64,000 nucleotides of DNA from positions 146,209-210,208 of IMG/VR virus record IMGVR_UViG_3300035698_022190; one strand, written 5' to 3'. Below are positions 32,303 to 43,691 of this stretch, piece after piece; the first letter of the stretch is position 1, and the number at the start of each line of letters is the position of its first letter. The notes beneath the pieces were generated by a model that did no database searches, was not told the origin of the DNA, and worked only from the letters and a program-made list of their open reading frames with translations. A program made the position numbers and the translations under genes. The DNA comes from a virus.

Positions 32303-32754
32303 TGGAAAACATAGCAAACTACTTTTATTCTGAAATGCTTGCAAATATGATATCACAAGCACGATATACTGTTAAAAGCTTAAAAAAACAGAACTATTTA
32401 TATTCCCCATCTTCGGCGGCGTGGGAGTATCAAACTATTCACTTTGGAGGGATGCGCGGATCTGGCCATAACACAGCTATGGAAGCCTTGTCCCATGTTT
32501 TTAAATGTGAAATTGTTTGCGCAATCGCCGCACATACCAAGCTTTTTCCTGAGGCAAAAAAAGGTACGTCAATTACTTGGCTTGACCATGTGCTACAGCC
32601 GGGAACTCATAGACATAAATTTGAAGTAGTGTTTCTAGATAACTGGGCCACCATGATGTTACAGGCATACCCAGATGTGGAAAGCATGATTCACCAACTA
32701 GAGCCCATATATAGAGCATACACAAATAGCACTATTTTTGTATTAATACACTAG
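32302..32754 (+). CDS. hypothetical protein with P-loop-like motif, 150 aa
   Basis: GGMRGSGHNTAM near residue 49 resembles a Walker A loop in which the Lys is replaced by His or Asn. It ends in a hydrophobic strand. It may be a degenerate NTPase. It overlaps the ligase stop by TAATG. Confidence 0.5.
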   Translation: MENIANYFYSEMLANMISQARYTVKSLKKQNYLYSPSSAAWEYQTIHFGGMRGSGHNTAMEALSHVFKCEIVCAIAAHTKLFPEAKKGTSITWLDHVLQPGTHRHKFEVVFLDNWATMMLQAYPDVESMIHQLEPIYRAYTNSTIFVLIH

Positions 32755-32773
32755 AGGATGAAATAAAAAATAT

Positions 32774-34936
32774 ATGAGTTTTAATTTAAATAAAGTTGAG
32801 TATAAAGACCATTTAAAAGGGTTTTGAGCGGGCAATTTAATAGCTAATTGGAAAGCGTTGCCGAGCGAGTTCAAGAAATTTGAGCCACCATTTTTTACCA
32901 CAAAGGATGATATACTGTTTCCCTATAACTGGCAAGTGAACTGGAAAGCTGACGACGACAATGATATTGAGTATATGTATTTACACTTAATGAATAAACA
33001 TAAAACATTGCAGCTGTCAGCAAATCAAATTCGAGATGGATGATTAGAACATATAAACGATGATTATTTGTGGGTTGCCAATCAGCGTGCTTATGATTTA
33101 ATGAAAACAGGCATGGTTCCCCCAAGCACAGGAATGGCGTGTAATAATGAGTTTTCTGACAAGATTGATGCCCAAATAGAGTGTGAAATCTTTGGTGTAT
33201 TTTATCCCGATGAGCCACACAAGGCATTAAATATAGCAGATTTGCCAATTAGAACAGTTGGCGAAGGTATTGCTTATCACGCCTCAAGAGTTTATGTGGC
33301 GATGTATTCTTTAGCTTTAAACAGTCAATCGCCATTAGAGTTGTTAGATAAAGCAATCCAATATGGGAATGATAAAACAAGTGAGATTTATAATTCAATA
33401 AGAGTAAGTTTCAAAAATAGTTATACTTGGGAAGAAGCGAGAGATTTCTTTTATGAAGAATATCAAAAGAACAACTCTGACTACGATTGGGCGTTAGATG
33501 CTGAGATTAATTTTGGTGCTGTTCTAATTGCTCTGTTATGGGGTGAAATGGATTACAAAAAGACTGTGATGATTGGTACTCTTGCAGGATGGGATTCAGA
33601 TTGTAATGCAGTTACAGCAGGGTCATTGGTTGGATATGTAAAAGGATTCAAACATCTTGAACAGGTTTTTGGTAGAAAGATTTATACTAATTATAATATA
33701 GCAAGAACTCGTAAGAATATGCCTGATTATTTACCTAATGTAAGTGGCGCTGAAGATACTTTTGAGTTCATGGCAGATAGAATGATTAATTTTATGACAA
33801 TAGATAATGGAGATAAAATGAAAAAAGTAATATTTTGTATTGGAGACAGTAGAACTGCTGCAGGACACAGTCCTTGGTACACACCAGCTCCCGATAGTTA
33901 TCCTTTTTTCTTACAGCAAGAAATGGGGAATGGGTATGATGTTAGACAGTGGGGACAAGGTGGCACTTCTGTAACTAAGGGAGTCCATTGGAGTATCTGG
34001 GATGGTTTTGAAGGTAACCCGGCTTTGTCTTTTCAGCATTTAAAAAATGTTCAGCAAATAGAGAGTTTCTGGGATAAAGCTTTTCCTGGAATGCCTTTTA
34101 ATGAAACTGAGATAATTAACATCGTCAATTATGGTACTAATGATGCGATGAATAATAGATGGCCTACAACTAAAGCGAACTTTAAAAGGGATTACAAAGC
34201 ATTAACTTGGCTACTAAAAGGTAAAACATACCTTTGTTTACCACAGCCAACTTTTGGTACAGGTGAAGACCATGTTTATAACTCGTCAATTTTAGAAGTG
34301 CACGCATTAATAAATGAGCTTTCCAAAGAAACAGGATGCCCCACAATAGACTTTTATACAGGTACAACAGCTAGTATGTCGCCTGTTGATGGGCTACATT
34401 TCGGAGCATTAGGCAATATGCACTTTGCTAATGCAGCAAGTAAAGAATTAAAAAATGACTCACCAATAATACCACCAATAATCGGAGAACCTATGGAAAC
34501 ACCAATAATTAAAATTGAAAATAATAAACTATCCGTAACTAATTTTGATCCAACTGTTACAAATTATAGCTGGCAGTATAGTAAAACATTGCATGGTTAT
34601 GATGAATGGCTTGGTTTTGGAACAGAAATGGACATTAAGCCGAGATTCCAAATAGATGGACATTATTTCTTTTGTTACGCAAGAGATAATACCACTGATG
34701 GTAGAACACCTGATTCTAAGAGGGTGATATATAAATCAGGCGCCCCGGCCCCAATATGCGGATGCACAGATTCGGAAGCAACAAATTATAATCCAAACGC
34801 CACAGAAGATGACGGCACATGCATATACTCTAACCCCACCAATAATGATAAAGTTGTTTTAGAGATGCGAGCACATCTTTTAACTGCTACAAATGCATTA
34901 ACTGCCATTGAAGACTTATTTGATGATATTGAGTAA
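32774..34936 (+). CDS. ADP-ribosylglycohydrolase / SGNH-hydrolase / TSP3-repeat fusion, 720 aa
   Basis: Residues about 10-340 resemble ADP-ribosylglycohydrolase (GWDSDCNAVTAGSLVGYVKG near residue 278, with the acidic metal ligands). Residues about 355-565 form an SGNH/GDSL esterase: CIGDSRTAAG, GQGGTS, NYGTND and DGLHFGALGN supply Ser, Gly, Asn and Asp/His. After a beta domain, CGCTDSEATNYNPNATEDDG near residue 660 is a calcium-binding thrombospondin-3-like repeat seen in Flavobacteriia. Two TGA codons (32825, 33041) encode Trp. A fibre or host-envelope enzyme is likely. Confidence 0.7.
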
Positions 34937-34949
34937 AATTTAAGGAGAC

Positions 34950-35225
34950 ATGATGAAAAAAATAGCTAATAGATTTGTGCCCTCAAGAGATTTCGTTAAG
35001 CTTTGAAACAGGCGTAGTCGTATTGCAGCACAGCTCACAAAACAGGTAGCTGAAATAGCAACTAAACGAGTAGCACCTGGACCAGAGCCATTGGGAAAAT
35101 TTATGAAAGCAATAAAAGTTCCAAGCCAACGAATCACAAAAGTTGATCAAGATATTTCTAAAGTCCAGTCAATAATAAATAAAAAAAGATATTCAAAATT
35201 ATACAAACAGTATCATGGAGCTTAA
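34950..35225 (+). CDS. small basic helical protein, 91 aa, one TGA-Trp
   Basis: AAGGAGAC precedes tandem ATGs. The product is Lys/Arg-rich and helical. A TGA 18 codons in is read as Trp; stopping there would leave a 19-residue fragment. Its stop overlaps the next start. Confidence 0.65.
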
Positions 35226-35586
35226 ATTAAAATATATTTTCACTACCGAGACAGATCGTCAAGAGGGGCTTATGCAGAAGGCCCCTCTTGCACAGAACGA
35301 AGGTGCTTTATTTATCTGGCAAAAGCCCGTTGTAAATTATGTTTGGAATAAGAACGTATCCTTTCCAATAGATGTCGGATTTTTTTCTGAATCACACTCT
35401 CTTATTAATATAGAGCATTTAAGAGCTTATCAAGAAAGTCCAGTATATTCAGTTGGGCGCTATCAATTTATCTTAGAAACCCCTCATAGTTGGTTTATTA
35501 AACACAAAATAAAAGTGTTTACCAACTTAATTAAACTTTTAGACCCTATACCCAAAGAATTATCTTGACAAACTGCTAAAAATTAA
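35215..35586 (+). CDS. DUF192 family protein, 123 aa
   Basis: DUF192 signature: RQEGLMQKAPLAQNEGALFIW near residue 16, then PIDVGFF and a C-terminal YSVGRYQFILE strand pattern. The family is often periplasmic and of unknown function; no signal peptide is seen here. A TGA near the end reads as Trp and the frame closes at TAA five codons later. The TTG of the next gene's promoter overlaps that TGA. Confidence 0.7.
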
Positions 35587-35593
35587 CTATCTT
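35565..35593 (+). promoter_or_regulatory. TTG-N20-TATCTT promoter
   Basis: TTGACA at 35565 and TATCTT at 35588, five bases before ATG 35599. Confidence 0.6.
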
Positions 35594-35598
35594 AAAGT

Positions 35599-36096
35599 AT
35601 GTTAAATCCTGCGACTGATAAGACACAACCTTCCGAATATACGAAGGCCCTCAAACTAAAAAATAAACTTGATATTGCTATACGCAATAAAGAGCTCCAA
35701 AACATTTCTCATAATGTTCGAGCAATGGTTGATGGAAAAGAAAGTAACAAATCTTTTGCTAAGAGTGTTAGCAAACATACCGCCACAGGTGCTGTAGTAG
35801 GCGCTGCCGCTGGTGGGGTTGCCTCTGTTCCCCTATCTTTAATATCAAAAGGTTTTAGAGGTTTAAGACATAAGCCCATTGGCATGGCTACAGTGGCTGC
35901 CTCAACTGCAATCGGTGCAGTTGCGCTTGGCGGAAATCGCCTTAGACAGGGAAAACGTCCAATTCAAATTAGACAACACGACGCAGATTTAATGCATTTA
36001 AAAGGCTTAAGACAAGAATTAAAAAACACAGAATCACCTGCTTATACAGCATATGTTAAACATAACAGAAAGTTGAGCAGGACTGTGGATGTTTAA
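35599..36096 (+). CDS. glycine-rich membrane-inserting protein, 165 aa
   Basis: A central Ala/Gly-rich hydrophobic region (residues about 58-115) contains helix-packing glycines (GAVVGAAAGG, IGAVALGG), flanked by basic helices. Similar segments recur in at least five later genes of this operon, which suggests virion-internal or membrane-penetration proteins. Confidence 0.6.
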   Translation: MLNPATDKTQPSEYTKALKLKNKLDIAIRNKELQNISHNVRAMVDGKESNKSFAKSVSKHTATGAVVGAAAGGVASVPLSLISKGFRGLRHKPIGMATVAASTAIGAVALGGNRLRQGKRPIQIRQHDADLMHLKGLRQELKNTESPAYTAYVKHNRKLSRTVDV

Positions 36097-36556
36097 AGTC
36101 AATGCTGTTTCACATAAAAATTTTTCAGAAATACAAAAAGAAGTTTTAGATCAAACGATTGTTAAGCTCGAAACGGTATTTAATAGTCAAAAATTTAAAG
36201 AACAAGTAGTAAACTTTAAATGTCCTTTAACAGGAAAGGAAGAATTTCTTGAAAATTTAGGACATTCAAATGAACAGTTGTATGACAAGTTGATGAGCGG
36301 AGCCACACTCCACGTAGAAATTGATACCGACCTACCCAGTCGCAGGGTTATCGGATATACATATCCCAAAGGGGTTACAATTTATACATATAAGTGGTGG
36401 TTTGATAAATATGCAAAAAAATATTATGCTGCTCATTTAGCGCATGAATGGTGCCATAAACTAAACTTTGACCATACAGCACGTCGTAAGAAACGGTGGA
36501 AGTATACTGTACCATATATGATAGGAAATATAGTAGAAGAGTTAACTAATGAGTAA
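36089..36556 (+). CDS. HExxH metallopeptidase-like protein, 155 aa
   Basis: HEWCHKLNFDHT near residue 119 is a zinc-peptidase HExxH motif with a downstream His. The N-terminal half is unassigned. Possible virion or envelope protease. Confidence 0.65.
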   Translation: MFKVNAVSHKNFSEIQKEVLDQTIVKLETVFNSQKFKEQVVNFKCPLTGKEEFLENLGHSNEQLYDKLMSGATLHVEIDTDLPSRRVIGYTYPKGVTIYTYKWWFDKYAKKYYAAHLAHEWCHKLNFDHTARRKKRWKYTVPYMIGNIVEELTNE

Positions 36557-39200
36557 AGCCAAAGATATTTGATCTAAGACTAAAAAACAAGTTGGACAGA
36601 AAGTCGAACAGATTGAGAAAAAAGATATAGCTATTGGTACTGGTGTAGGACTTGGCGCTGGGACAATAGCCCAGAAAATAGACAAACCTAAACGTTTGTT
36701 TGCCGGTGGAGTCCATCAAGGTAAAAAATTAGTCTACTATAATCCTTTTGTAGCAAAGTATCCTTTTAAAATACAAGGTAAGTTCAAAGAGACAAAGCGA
36801 AAAATTAATCGAGCAGCTACATTTATTTCCAGAAAAAAGGCTCAGATTAGACACCCCGCAATTCCCGTTTACACAGATTCCCAAAAAATACCAAAAGGCT
36901 CGGTCGCTTATAATTACTCTGAATTAGACCTTAAGGGCGGGGGCCCAAATAGGGCTCCTGTGCATAAAAGTGTATCTGTAATTAATAATATAAAAGATTC
37001 TTCTACCTTTACTGATAAGTATAATTTACAATCTAGTAAGGCTTTTTATTCACGGGGTATTTCAACAAAAACAGAAATGTTTGATGACTATGTATCACGC
37101 AAAGTAGGGAAACCCATAAAAGATATTAGCCAGCTAGAGGCTCAAAAAGTCTTTGAAAGTGCCTCTCACAAATTTGTAAAACCACGAGTCGGAACCATGA
37201 GCCAAGGAACTTATACTTCTGGTGAGAAACTTTTAACTGAATTTGATGAGACCATCGGAAAGGGTACTAACAAAAAATCAGGTAAACCAGCTTTCTTAAA
37301 GGTTTGAAATAATAAAAAGAATTTTATTGTACAAGACAAATTAGATTTTGCTGGCAAAAAAGAATATCGTATCCATGTGGGACCAGAAGGTGTAGAGCAG
37401 ACCGGTTTTAAACGTTTTGGAAGAAGAAACCCTGTAAATGCCTTTAAACATGTGGATCAAGAATTTTTAGGAAATCTTGGGGCTGCTCATAAAGAATTTC
37501 TGAAAACTAAGGGTGAGTCAAAGAACATGGTTATTGGTTATGACGTCGCGCAGACCAAAAAAGGATGGAAGGTGGTCGAAGGTAATATTATGTCAGACTT
37601 TAAAGCAGGCGGACACTGAAGAGCAAAAAATTTAAAATTTAGACATGCTGTAACAGGAAAAGGTCTTACAGGTAAAGCTATAGGTGTAGGAGCTTTAGCA
37701 GCTGTAGGCGTAACAGCATACTCTGCATTAAAGAAAGAGGCTGCAAAGAAACGGAAAGTTTCCGGAGAAACAAAAGCCACGGCATTAATGGCAGGCGGAG
37801 CAACCACTGCTGGAACATATATTCATCTTCGTAAGCCTGATTATCACACATCAAGAAACATAGCCGCACTTCAAAGAGAATCAAAAGGTAAAGTTACTTC
37901 TTTACATTATAATACTTCAAGTAAATTCCATCAATTAGCTAATAAGGCTGTATTTGGTGGATCTATGAAACATCTTGATTCTCATAAGCTGTGGTCCCAA
38001 AGAAAAGGACCTTGAAAAAAAGGAAAGAAAAAACAAATTGAAGGTACATTATATCTTAGATCACAGAAGGGGACTGCAACAAAATGAGTACCAGATGTGG
38101 GAATTAATTTAGATCCGGGACAGCACGCAAAAAAGGGCGGCAAAGGATCAGCCTGAGGTCGTTTAATAAAAAAAGAAACATTATCTGATACCCCTGCATT
38201 GAAAGGTCTGGCAGTTGAGAATTGAGATGCTGATAGGTTTCTTGAATCGAGAGGTACTACTCGAAAAGAATTTTTGTCAAAAACAAACGATGAGTGGGAA
38301 CCGCTATTTAAAAAGTGGCATAAAGAAAAGCCAGTATTTGTTAAACAAGACAGTTCCAATATGAAGGGAGTATATGGTGATTTAGATAAAATTAGACGAC
38401 ACCAAATGAAAGACATTGGGGGAAAGAAAGTATATACCCCAATCAAAACTGACAATTATGATATTCTTAGAAAGCAATTAACTAACCCACCTAAGGCAGT
38501 AAAAGGGGCTGTTAATAGAGGCACTTTCTTTTTTGGCGCAAAGATTCCAAAGGAAATGAAAGAATATCGTGTTCACACTCTTAATGGAAAGTTTTTAAAT
38601 GCTTCTCCTCGTTGGGGTGACAAAGCTCTAACAAAATGAGAAACCAATCCAGCTAAAATTAATGAAAAATCCATTCGACAGCTTGAAGCTGGTGTAACAA
38701 AGCTCCAATATGAAGAGCTCCCCAAAGAACTAAAAAAGCATAGACAGCATAAAAGATTTAAAACCTCGCCTGCTCGAATTCGTCACAAATATTTAGGGAT
38801 GGACGTTTTTATAGACCCATCTGGAAAGCATGCTCCAAAAATAGTAGAAATTAATTCTAGTCCTATGACTGCTGGTATGCCTATGACTAATTTAAGGAAG
38901 GATCAGGTAGAAGATATATTACAACAAAATAAAAGAATTAAAGGGCCTTTACCTGATACTAAAAGCAAAGCTTATAAAAAAATTGTGCGAAAGCCAAAAA
39001 ACTTCTTACTTTTAACGAAATCTCGTTTAGGTAAAATGAAAGCACAGCATAGTGAAGCAAAAGCTTTTTATACTTCTTTGACTGGAAGAAAAGAATTTAG
39101 AAATGTAGCGGTAGCCAAAGCTGGCGTAGCTGGTTTAGCAACAATTGGATTAACAGGAGCGGCAATTCATGGCCTCAAAAAAAGAAAAAAGAACAGATAA
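36549..39200 (+). CDS. two-module ATP-grasp-like membrane protein, 883 aa, eight TGA-Trp
   Basis: With TGA as Trp this is one open frame that the standard code splits into six pieces. It holds two modules. Each starts with an Ala/Gly-rich hydrophobic stretch, then a domain with FVK(P/Q), then KEYR(I/V)H, then a DV...K(V/I)VE.N metal-site strand (IGYDVAQTKKGWKVVEGN near residue 330; LGMDVFIDPSG with KIVEINSSP near residue 755). These are the nucleotide- and metal-binding elements of ATP-grasp ligases. Ligation of an amino acid or peptide to a carboxylate is the family activity; the substrate is unknown. It ends with another Gly-rich hydrophobic stretch. Confidence 0.65.
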
Positions 39201-40359
39201 TTTAATTTCTGCAGCAGGCGGCACGGGTGTGGGGACAGCTGCATACTTAGGTAGCAGGTCTATTGACATCTCAAATCACTCAGATGCGACACAGCAGCGT
39301 TTAATTTCTGCTCATAAAAAACGTGGTACAGGCATTGGTTTTAGAAATAAGCCTAGAGCCCTGCTAGCTAAAGTTATATATGAGCCTAAATTTAAGTATT
39401 ATACTTTAAAGTCACAGGTACGGAAAAACCCACCAGGGGTAATGTTTAGTAAATTACTTACTAAAACTGAGGGCGGTATTACTATTAATGGCCCTAAGTT
39501 ATTTAAATCTTATCGCAAAACTTTAAGTAATAAAAAGAATTACCAAAACCTTCCGCATATTGGAAAATATTTTCCGAAAACAATGGAAATGACGGATGCC
39601 TTTGCAGAAGTTGGTATTTCAAATGTATCTAAAACCACCGATAAACAGCTTTTAAAAGGCGTAGCTGATATTGAAAAGAAACACGGTAAGTTCTTTTATA
39701 AACAAAAACCAGACTTTGATAGAAATCTAGGGCACTCAATGCGTGGAGCATACGGCCATAGTGAGGATATACCTAAGGGTGTAAAACGTACAGATATTAC
39801 TCTTTGAGACCGCGTACGAAATAAAGATGTAAGATATAAAAAAGCTCCTGACATATTAAAAACAATTAGAAAAGAAGCCCCTAATGTACTAATCAGCAAT
39901 GATTGGGGAACAGGACACAAAGAATACCGTTTAGAAATTTTGGGAGATAAGCCCACACTTCTACACCGTTTTGGTCGTAAAAAAGGAATGAAGGTTAAGA
40001 TAGACAAAGAATTAAGTGAGTCTGGAAGAGCCGGGTTAAACACATTTATTGGTGACTATAAAAAATATTTAACCAACAAAGGGGCATACAAGCATCTAGA
40101 TGAAGTTCCTTTTGTTGGCGCAGATATAATTATTCCTAAGAAAGGAAGGGTAAAAGGAGTAGAGTTACAATGGAATTCAGGTTTCCCCTTCCATGCTAAG
40201 GCAATGAAACATATGGTATCTAAACCCTATGGATCAACCGGACGCATGGCCGAATATATAACGGGACGTATTTCACATCCAAAGGCATTAGCTATAGGAG
40301 GTACTGCAGCCTTAGCAGTTGGCGGCGGAATCAAAGCGTGGAGAAGACGTAACGATTAA
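39169..40359 (+). CDS. third ATP-grasp-like module, 396 aa, one TGA-Trp
   Basis: Same architecture as the two modules before it: Gly-rich start, FFYKQ with SMRGAYG near residue 170, HKEYRLEIL near residue 250, VGADIIIP with GVELQWNSG near residue 320, and a Gly/Ala-rich hydrophobic end (ALAIGGTAALAVGGG). The catalytic Glu/Asn strand is less canonical (VELQWN), so activity is less certain. It starts within the 3' end of the preceding gene. Confidence 0.6.
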
Positions 40360-41246
40360 TGAAAACTTTAGTTAAATTAGGTTTTGAGGCTGCTAAACCA
40401 CGTACGCGTCTTAGACGTGTCACGGATGTAGGCACAGCGGCCTTTGCTGGGGCCTTAACGTCACTTGTACCCGGAGTCCCTATAGGAACCGGTATAGTAG
40501 CTGGGATAGCTCCTAAGGGCCATAAAACAGAAGTGGCGGCTAAAACAACAGCTGGAGGTATACTTGCCTCAGCACCCGCAGCAATGTATGGTGTGCATAG
40601 GTTAGCTAAAGATGTCAGTAATACTAATAAAGCTGATTATATGCGCTTAATAGATCGCGGACAAGAATTATATAAAGATGTAAAGACCGGGAAAGCAGGT
40701 AAGTGAAAAACGTTAAAGTATATGATGCGTCGAAGTAAAGGGGCAACTAAGAAAATGTATGCAGCCAACATTGCCTTAGGAACAATAGGAACTGGGCTAT
40801 CATATGCTGCAGCAACAAAAAATTATTATAAAAAAGCAGAACTAACTAAGCTTGGTTTCCATCCTGAGTCTTTTACGCAACCATCTCATGAAAAAGATCA
40901 GGCCTTTCTAAATTCTTTTTCGCGTGCGGGGATTAGTGGCAAAACAAGAAAAACTTTAAATAATCCACTGACTTGGGCTTTAGGTGGTATAAGTTTATTT
41001 ATGAATCATAAAAAACGTTCAGATAATCCAGAGTCAATGTGGCCTTATTTAACTGGTGGTTTGTTAGCAGCAATATCAATAAAAAGATGAAGCAACGCAA
41101 GCAAAAGAGAAAAACAAAAATTTGTAAAAGAATATAATGCTACAATGGGCACCACTTTTACTTTAAAGCATCCTAAGATGCAATCACTTTGGAATATGAC
41201 AAATGCCCATGCAAATAGGGTAGACAGGTTTAAAGGTAATGGCTAA
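40359..41246 (+). CDS. glycine-rich membrane protein, 295 aa, two TGA-Trp
   Basis: Several Ala/Gly-rich hydrophobic segments (residues about 25-50, 60-85, 130-150, 220-245) alternate with basic loops. No family recognised. Two in-frame TGAs (40704, 41088) are read as Trp. Starts at a TAATG junction. Confidence 0.6.
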
Positions 41247-42048
41247 ATTTTTTAAAAAAGCTGAGTATGATCCAACTAAAGTACGTCAGGCCCCTGGCTA
41301 TGATGCCGGAGCTCAATATAAACATAATAGAAACACGCCTACATCACATGCTATTAGACAATTAGGGGCAGAGTGAATTTATAGAAAACCCCCAAAAGGA
41401 GTTTTTAAAGAAAGTAAAATTCCTGTAAATCAGGGATCCCATTTAAAAACAGCCGGGGTATGGGGAAAATTTACTAATGCCTTGTCAGAAGGTTTTAAAG
41501 AAAGCGACGCTGAATTAAAACAAAGTATGAATCATGGTTGAGAGACTTTAAAAGCTCATGGTAGGTATGGTAAGCATTTGAGTAAACATAAATTTTATGT
41601 TTATAAAACGGGTCGAGAGTATGGAACGCCTCGTATTCCTTTATTAAAGCACGACATGTCAAAATTTTTACCAAGTGAATGAGTTCCCTATACTAATTTT
41701 TGAGAAGGCCCTGAGGGAGTTAAAGGTACATCAAAATCTAGAACATTAAAAACTAGATATGGTCTAGCAGCTCCAGCAGTTTACGATCGTTTTCGATCTG
41801 CAGTAGACAAACATTATAGGCGTAATCCGCACCATTATCATAAAATTGGTAGAGAACGAGAACAAGATTTTAACACCAAACTTGAGATGATAGCGGATTG
41901 ATATAGTACAAGTAGGGGCATACACGAGCAAGCCTCAGATAAACCTTTTCCGGGATTTAGAGATTGGTATGGTGGAAGACGAGCGAGTTTAAAGATTGGT
42001 CCTGAAGTCATTGCTTATATTGACAATTATCTTCTCAATTCAAAATAA
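41239..42048 (+). CDS. DUF5662 family protein, 269 aa, five TGA-Trp
   Basis: The conserved core is clear once TGA is Trp: LKHDMSKFLPSEW near residue 138, HYRRNPHHYHK near residue 195, a MIADWY segment near residue 215, and a C-terminal YGGRRASLKIGP. His/Asp positions suggest a metal site, but the function is unknown. The five TGAs (one every 50 codons) make the gene invisible to standard callers. Confidence 0.7.
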
Positions 42049-42049
42049 C

Positions 42050-42078
42050 TTGTAATTATGATTAAAAACATTTATATT
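42050..42078 (+). promoter_or_regulatory. TTG-N20-TATATT promoter
   Basis: TTG at 42050 and TATATT at 42073; a 21-base leader precedes ATG 42100. Confidence 0.6.
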
Positions 42079-42099
42079 AAATTAAAACGAGGTTAAAGT

Positions 42100-43059
42100 A
42101 TGAAAAAAGAAGCAGGAGTAGCACAAATCGCGTCAACCGCTGTAGGATCTTTAAGTGGTGGGATAGCTGGTGGTGCAATCCAAGATAAAAGATATAGAGA
42201 TTTAAGACGAAAAGGAATTATGGTTCCTCCGGAAAAGCATACGATTAAAATAATGCAAGGTATGTTGGCCGGTGGAATGGTTGGGGCCGGTGTAGGTGCC
42301 GGGGCTGCTTCTAAAGTAACAAAGGTAGTGGCAAAAAAAGTTTCTTTAAAAGCTTTGGCAGATACAGAAGATATGTTTAAAGGATTAAAATTCAAACAGC
42401 GTAAGATTGAAAAAGAAATTTTTAATACAGCTACGAAGCAATTTAGTGGTGTTTTTCCAGAAGTAAAGGATTATAAAATGAGTAAGAGTATTAAAATGAC
42501 TCCAGAAAGGATTATAAAAGATTTTACTTCGACTACTGGCGTTAGCGCAAAAAAAATGGAAAGAGAAATGATGAATGATTTTACTGACCAAACTCTCAGA
42601 CGTATCCAAAAGAATACTGCCTTATTTAGTAAGGGAGACAGAAAAAGGTCATTCAAAGCAGCACTAAAACATCAACGAATAGAAGACATAGACAATTCTA
42701 ATATGTTGACACACATTCAGGGAAGATCAAAAAAGATTTTTGGATTTGATAAAGTTGGTCAAATTACAGAAGACCAAATAATAGAGCTAATGGCTAAAAC
42801 TGCCGCACGTTATGGAGATCAAAAGTTTAAATCACAAGTACGGGAGGTTCCAGTTTCTAAACGTATTAGTAGAGCAGCGAAAACAGTTGGGATACCATCA
42901 GCAGTAGGAACAGCTGTTCTAAATACAGCCACACTTGGCAGACATTCAATAAAATGGGGTCTTGGGGTAGGTGCAGTAGCGACTGCTTTTACCGCAGCAG
43001 TAACATCGAAGAACCAACGTGTTTTTGTTCCAGTAAATGAAAAAAAGGATTTAAAATAA
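42100..43059 (+). CDS. glycine-rich membrane-associated protein, 319 aa
   Basis: Gly/Ala-rich hydrophobic segments at residues 8-28, 50-72 and about 268-305 flank a long basic helical middle. It resembles the other Gly-rich products of this operon. Function unknown; virion-internal protein is a guess. Confidence 0.6.
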   Translation: MKKEAGVAQIASTAVGSLSGGIAGGAIQDKRYRDLRRKGIMVPPEKHTIKIMQGMLAGGMVGAGVGAGAASKVTKVVAKKVSLKALADTEDMFKGLKFKQRKIEKEIFNTATKQFSGVFPEVKDYKMSKSIKMTPERIIKDFTSTTGVSAKKMEREMMNDFTDQTLRRIQKNTALFSKGDRKRSFKAALKHQRIEDIDNSNMLTHIQGRSKKIFGFDKVGQITEDQIIELMAKTAARYGDQKFKSQVREVPVSKRISRAAKTVGIPSAVGTAVLNTATLGRHSIKWGLGVGAVATAFTAAVTSKNQRVFVPVNEKKDLK

Positions 43060-43466
43060 TGAATAAACATGTACAACAAGGATTTACCGCTGCACTTATA
43101 AAAGAGGCAGTAGATACAGTGAATATTTTAGAAAAAGAAGCCCAGAAAAAAAGTAAGGGTGTTGCATCAAGTGCAGCAACGGGCGCAGCAGCTATAGGAA
43201 TTCCTGCAGCAGCAATTATGGCAGGAATAGCTTTTAAAACTAGAAAGGGCATTTTACAAAAAAGTATGAAAGGCTTACAAAACATACGTAAACATACAGC
43301 TCATGGTGGTAAACTACGGGCAACACAAATGGCTGAAAGGTCAACTGCAAAAGCCTTAAAGAGCGAAACTAAAGCACAAGCGTTAGCACTTACAGCTAAA
43401 GCCGGATTAGCTGGTATTGGCGTAGGTGGGGCTGGTGGAGCAGCAATAGGAGCTATAAAAAAATAA
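43059..43466 (+). CDS. glycine-rich membrane-associated protein, 135 aa
   Basis: Two Ala/Gly hydrophobic segments (residues 30-52 and 108-130) around a basic helix; start and stop overlap neighbours as TAATG. Confidence 0.6.
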   Translation: MNKHVQQGFTAALIKEAVDTVNILEKEAQKKSKGVASSAATGAAAIGIPAAAIMAGIAFKTRKGILQKSMKGLQNIRKHTAHGGKLRATQMAERSTAKALKSETKAQALALTAKAGLAGIGVGGAGGAAIGAIKK

Positions 43467-43690
43467 TGTTTCTAATTATAGAACATTCCGGAACTCCAGA
43501 TCATTGTAAAGTCGCTGAGTATATCCAACGATATGCTGAGGATGAATATGGCCTTACAGTTCAACCAATTGTAGGCGATGAGTCGAGTCCCATAACTATA
43601 TATAAAGAAAATCTAGAAAAAATAGCTGAGTTTCCTAAATACCCGGACGAGACTGAATTAAGCTATTATCTAAACGACTTGGAAGATTAA
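43466..43690 (+). CDS. acidic hypothetical protein, 74 aa
   Basis: Small alpha/beta acidic protein, unassigned, tightly packed in the operon. Confidence 0.65.
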   Translation: MFLIIEHSGTPDHCKVAEYIQRYAEDEYGLTVQPIVGDESSPITIYKENLEKIAEFPKYPDETELSYYLNDLED

Positions 43691-43691
43691 T

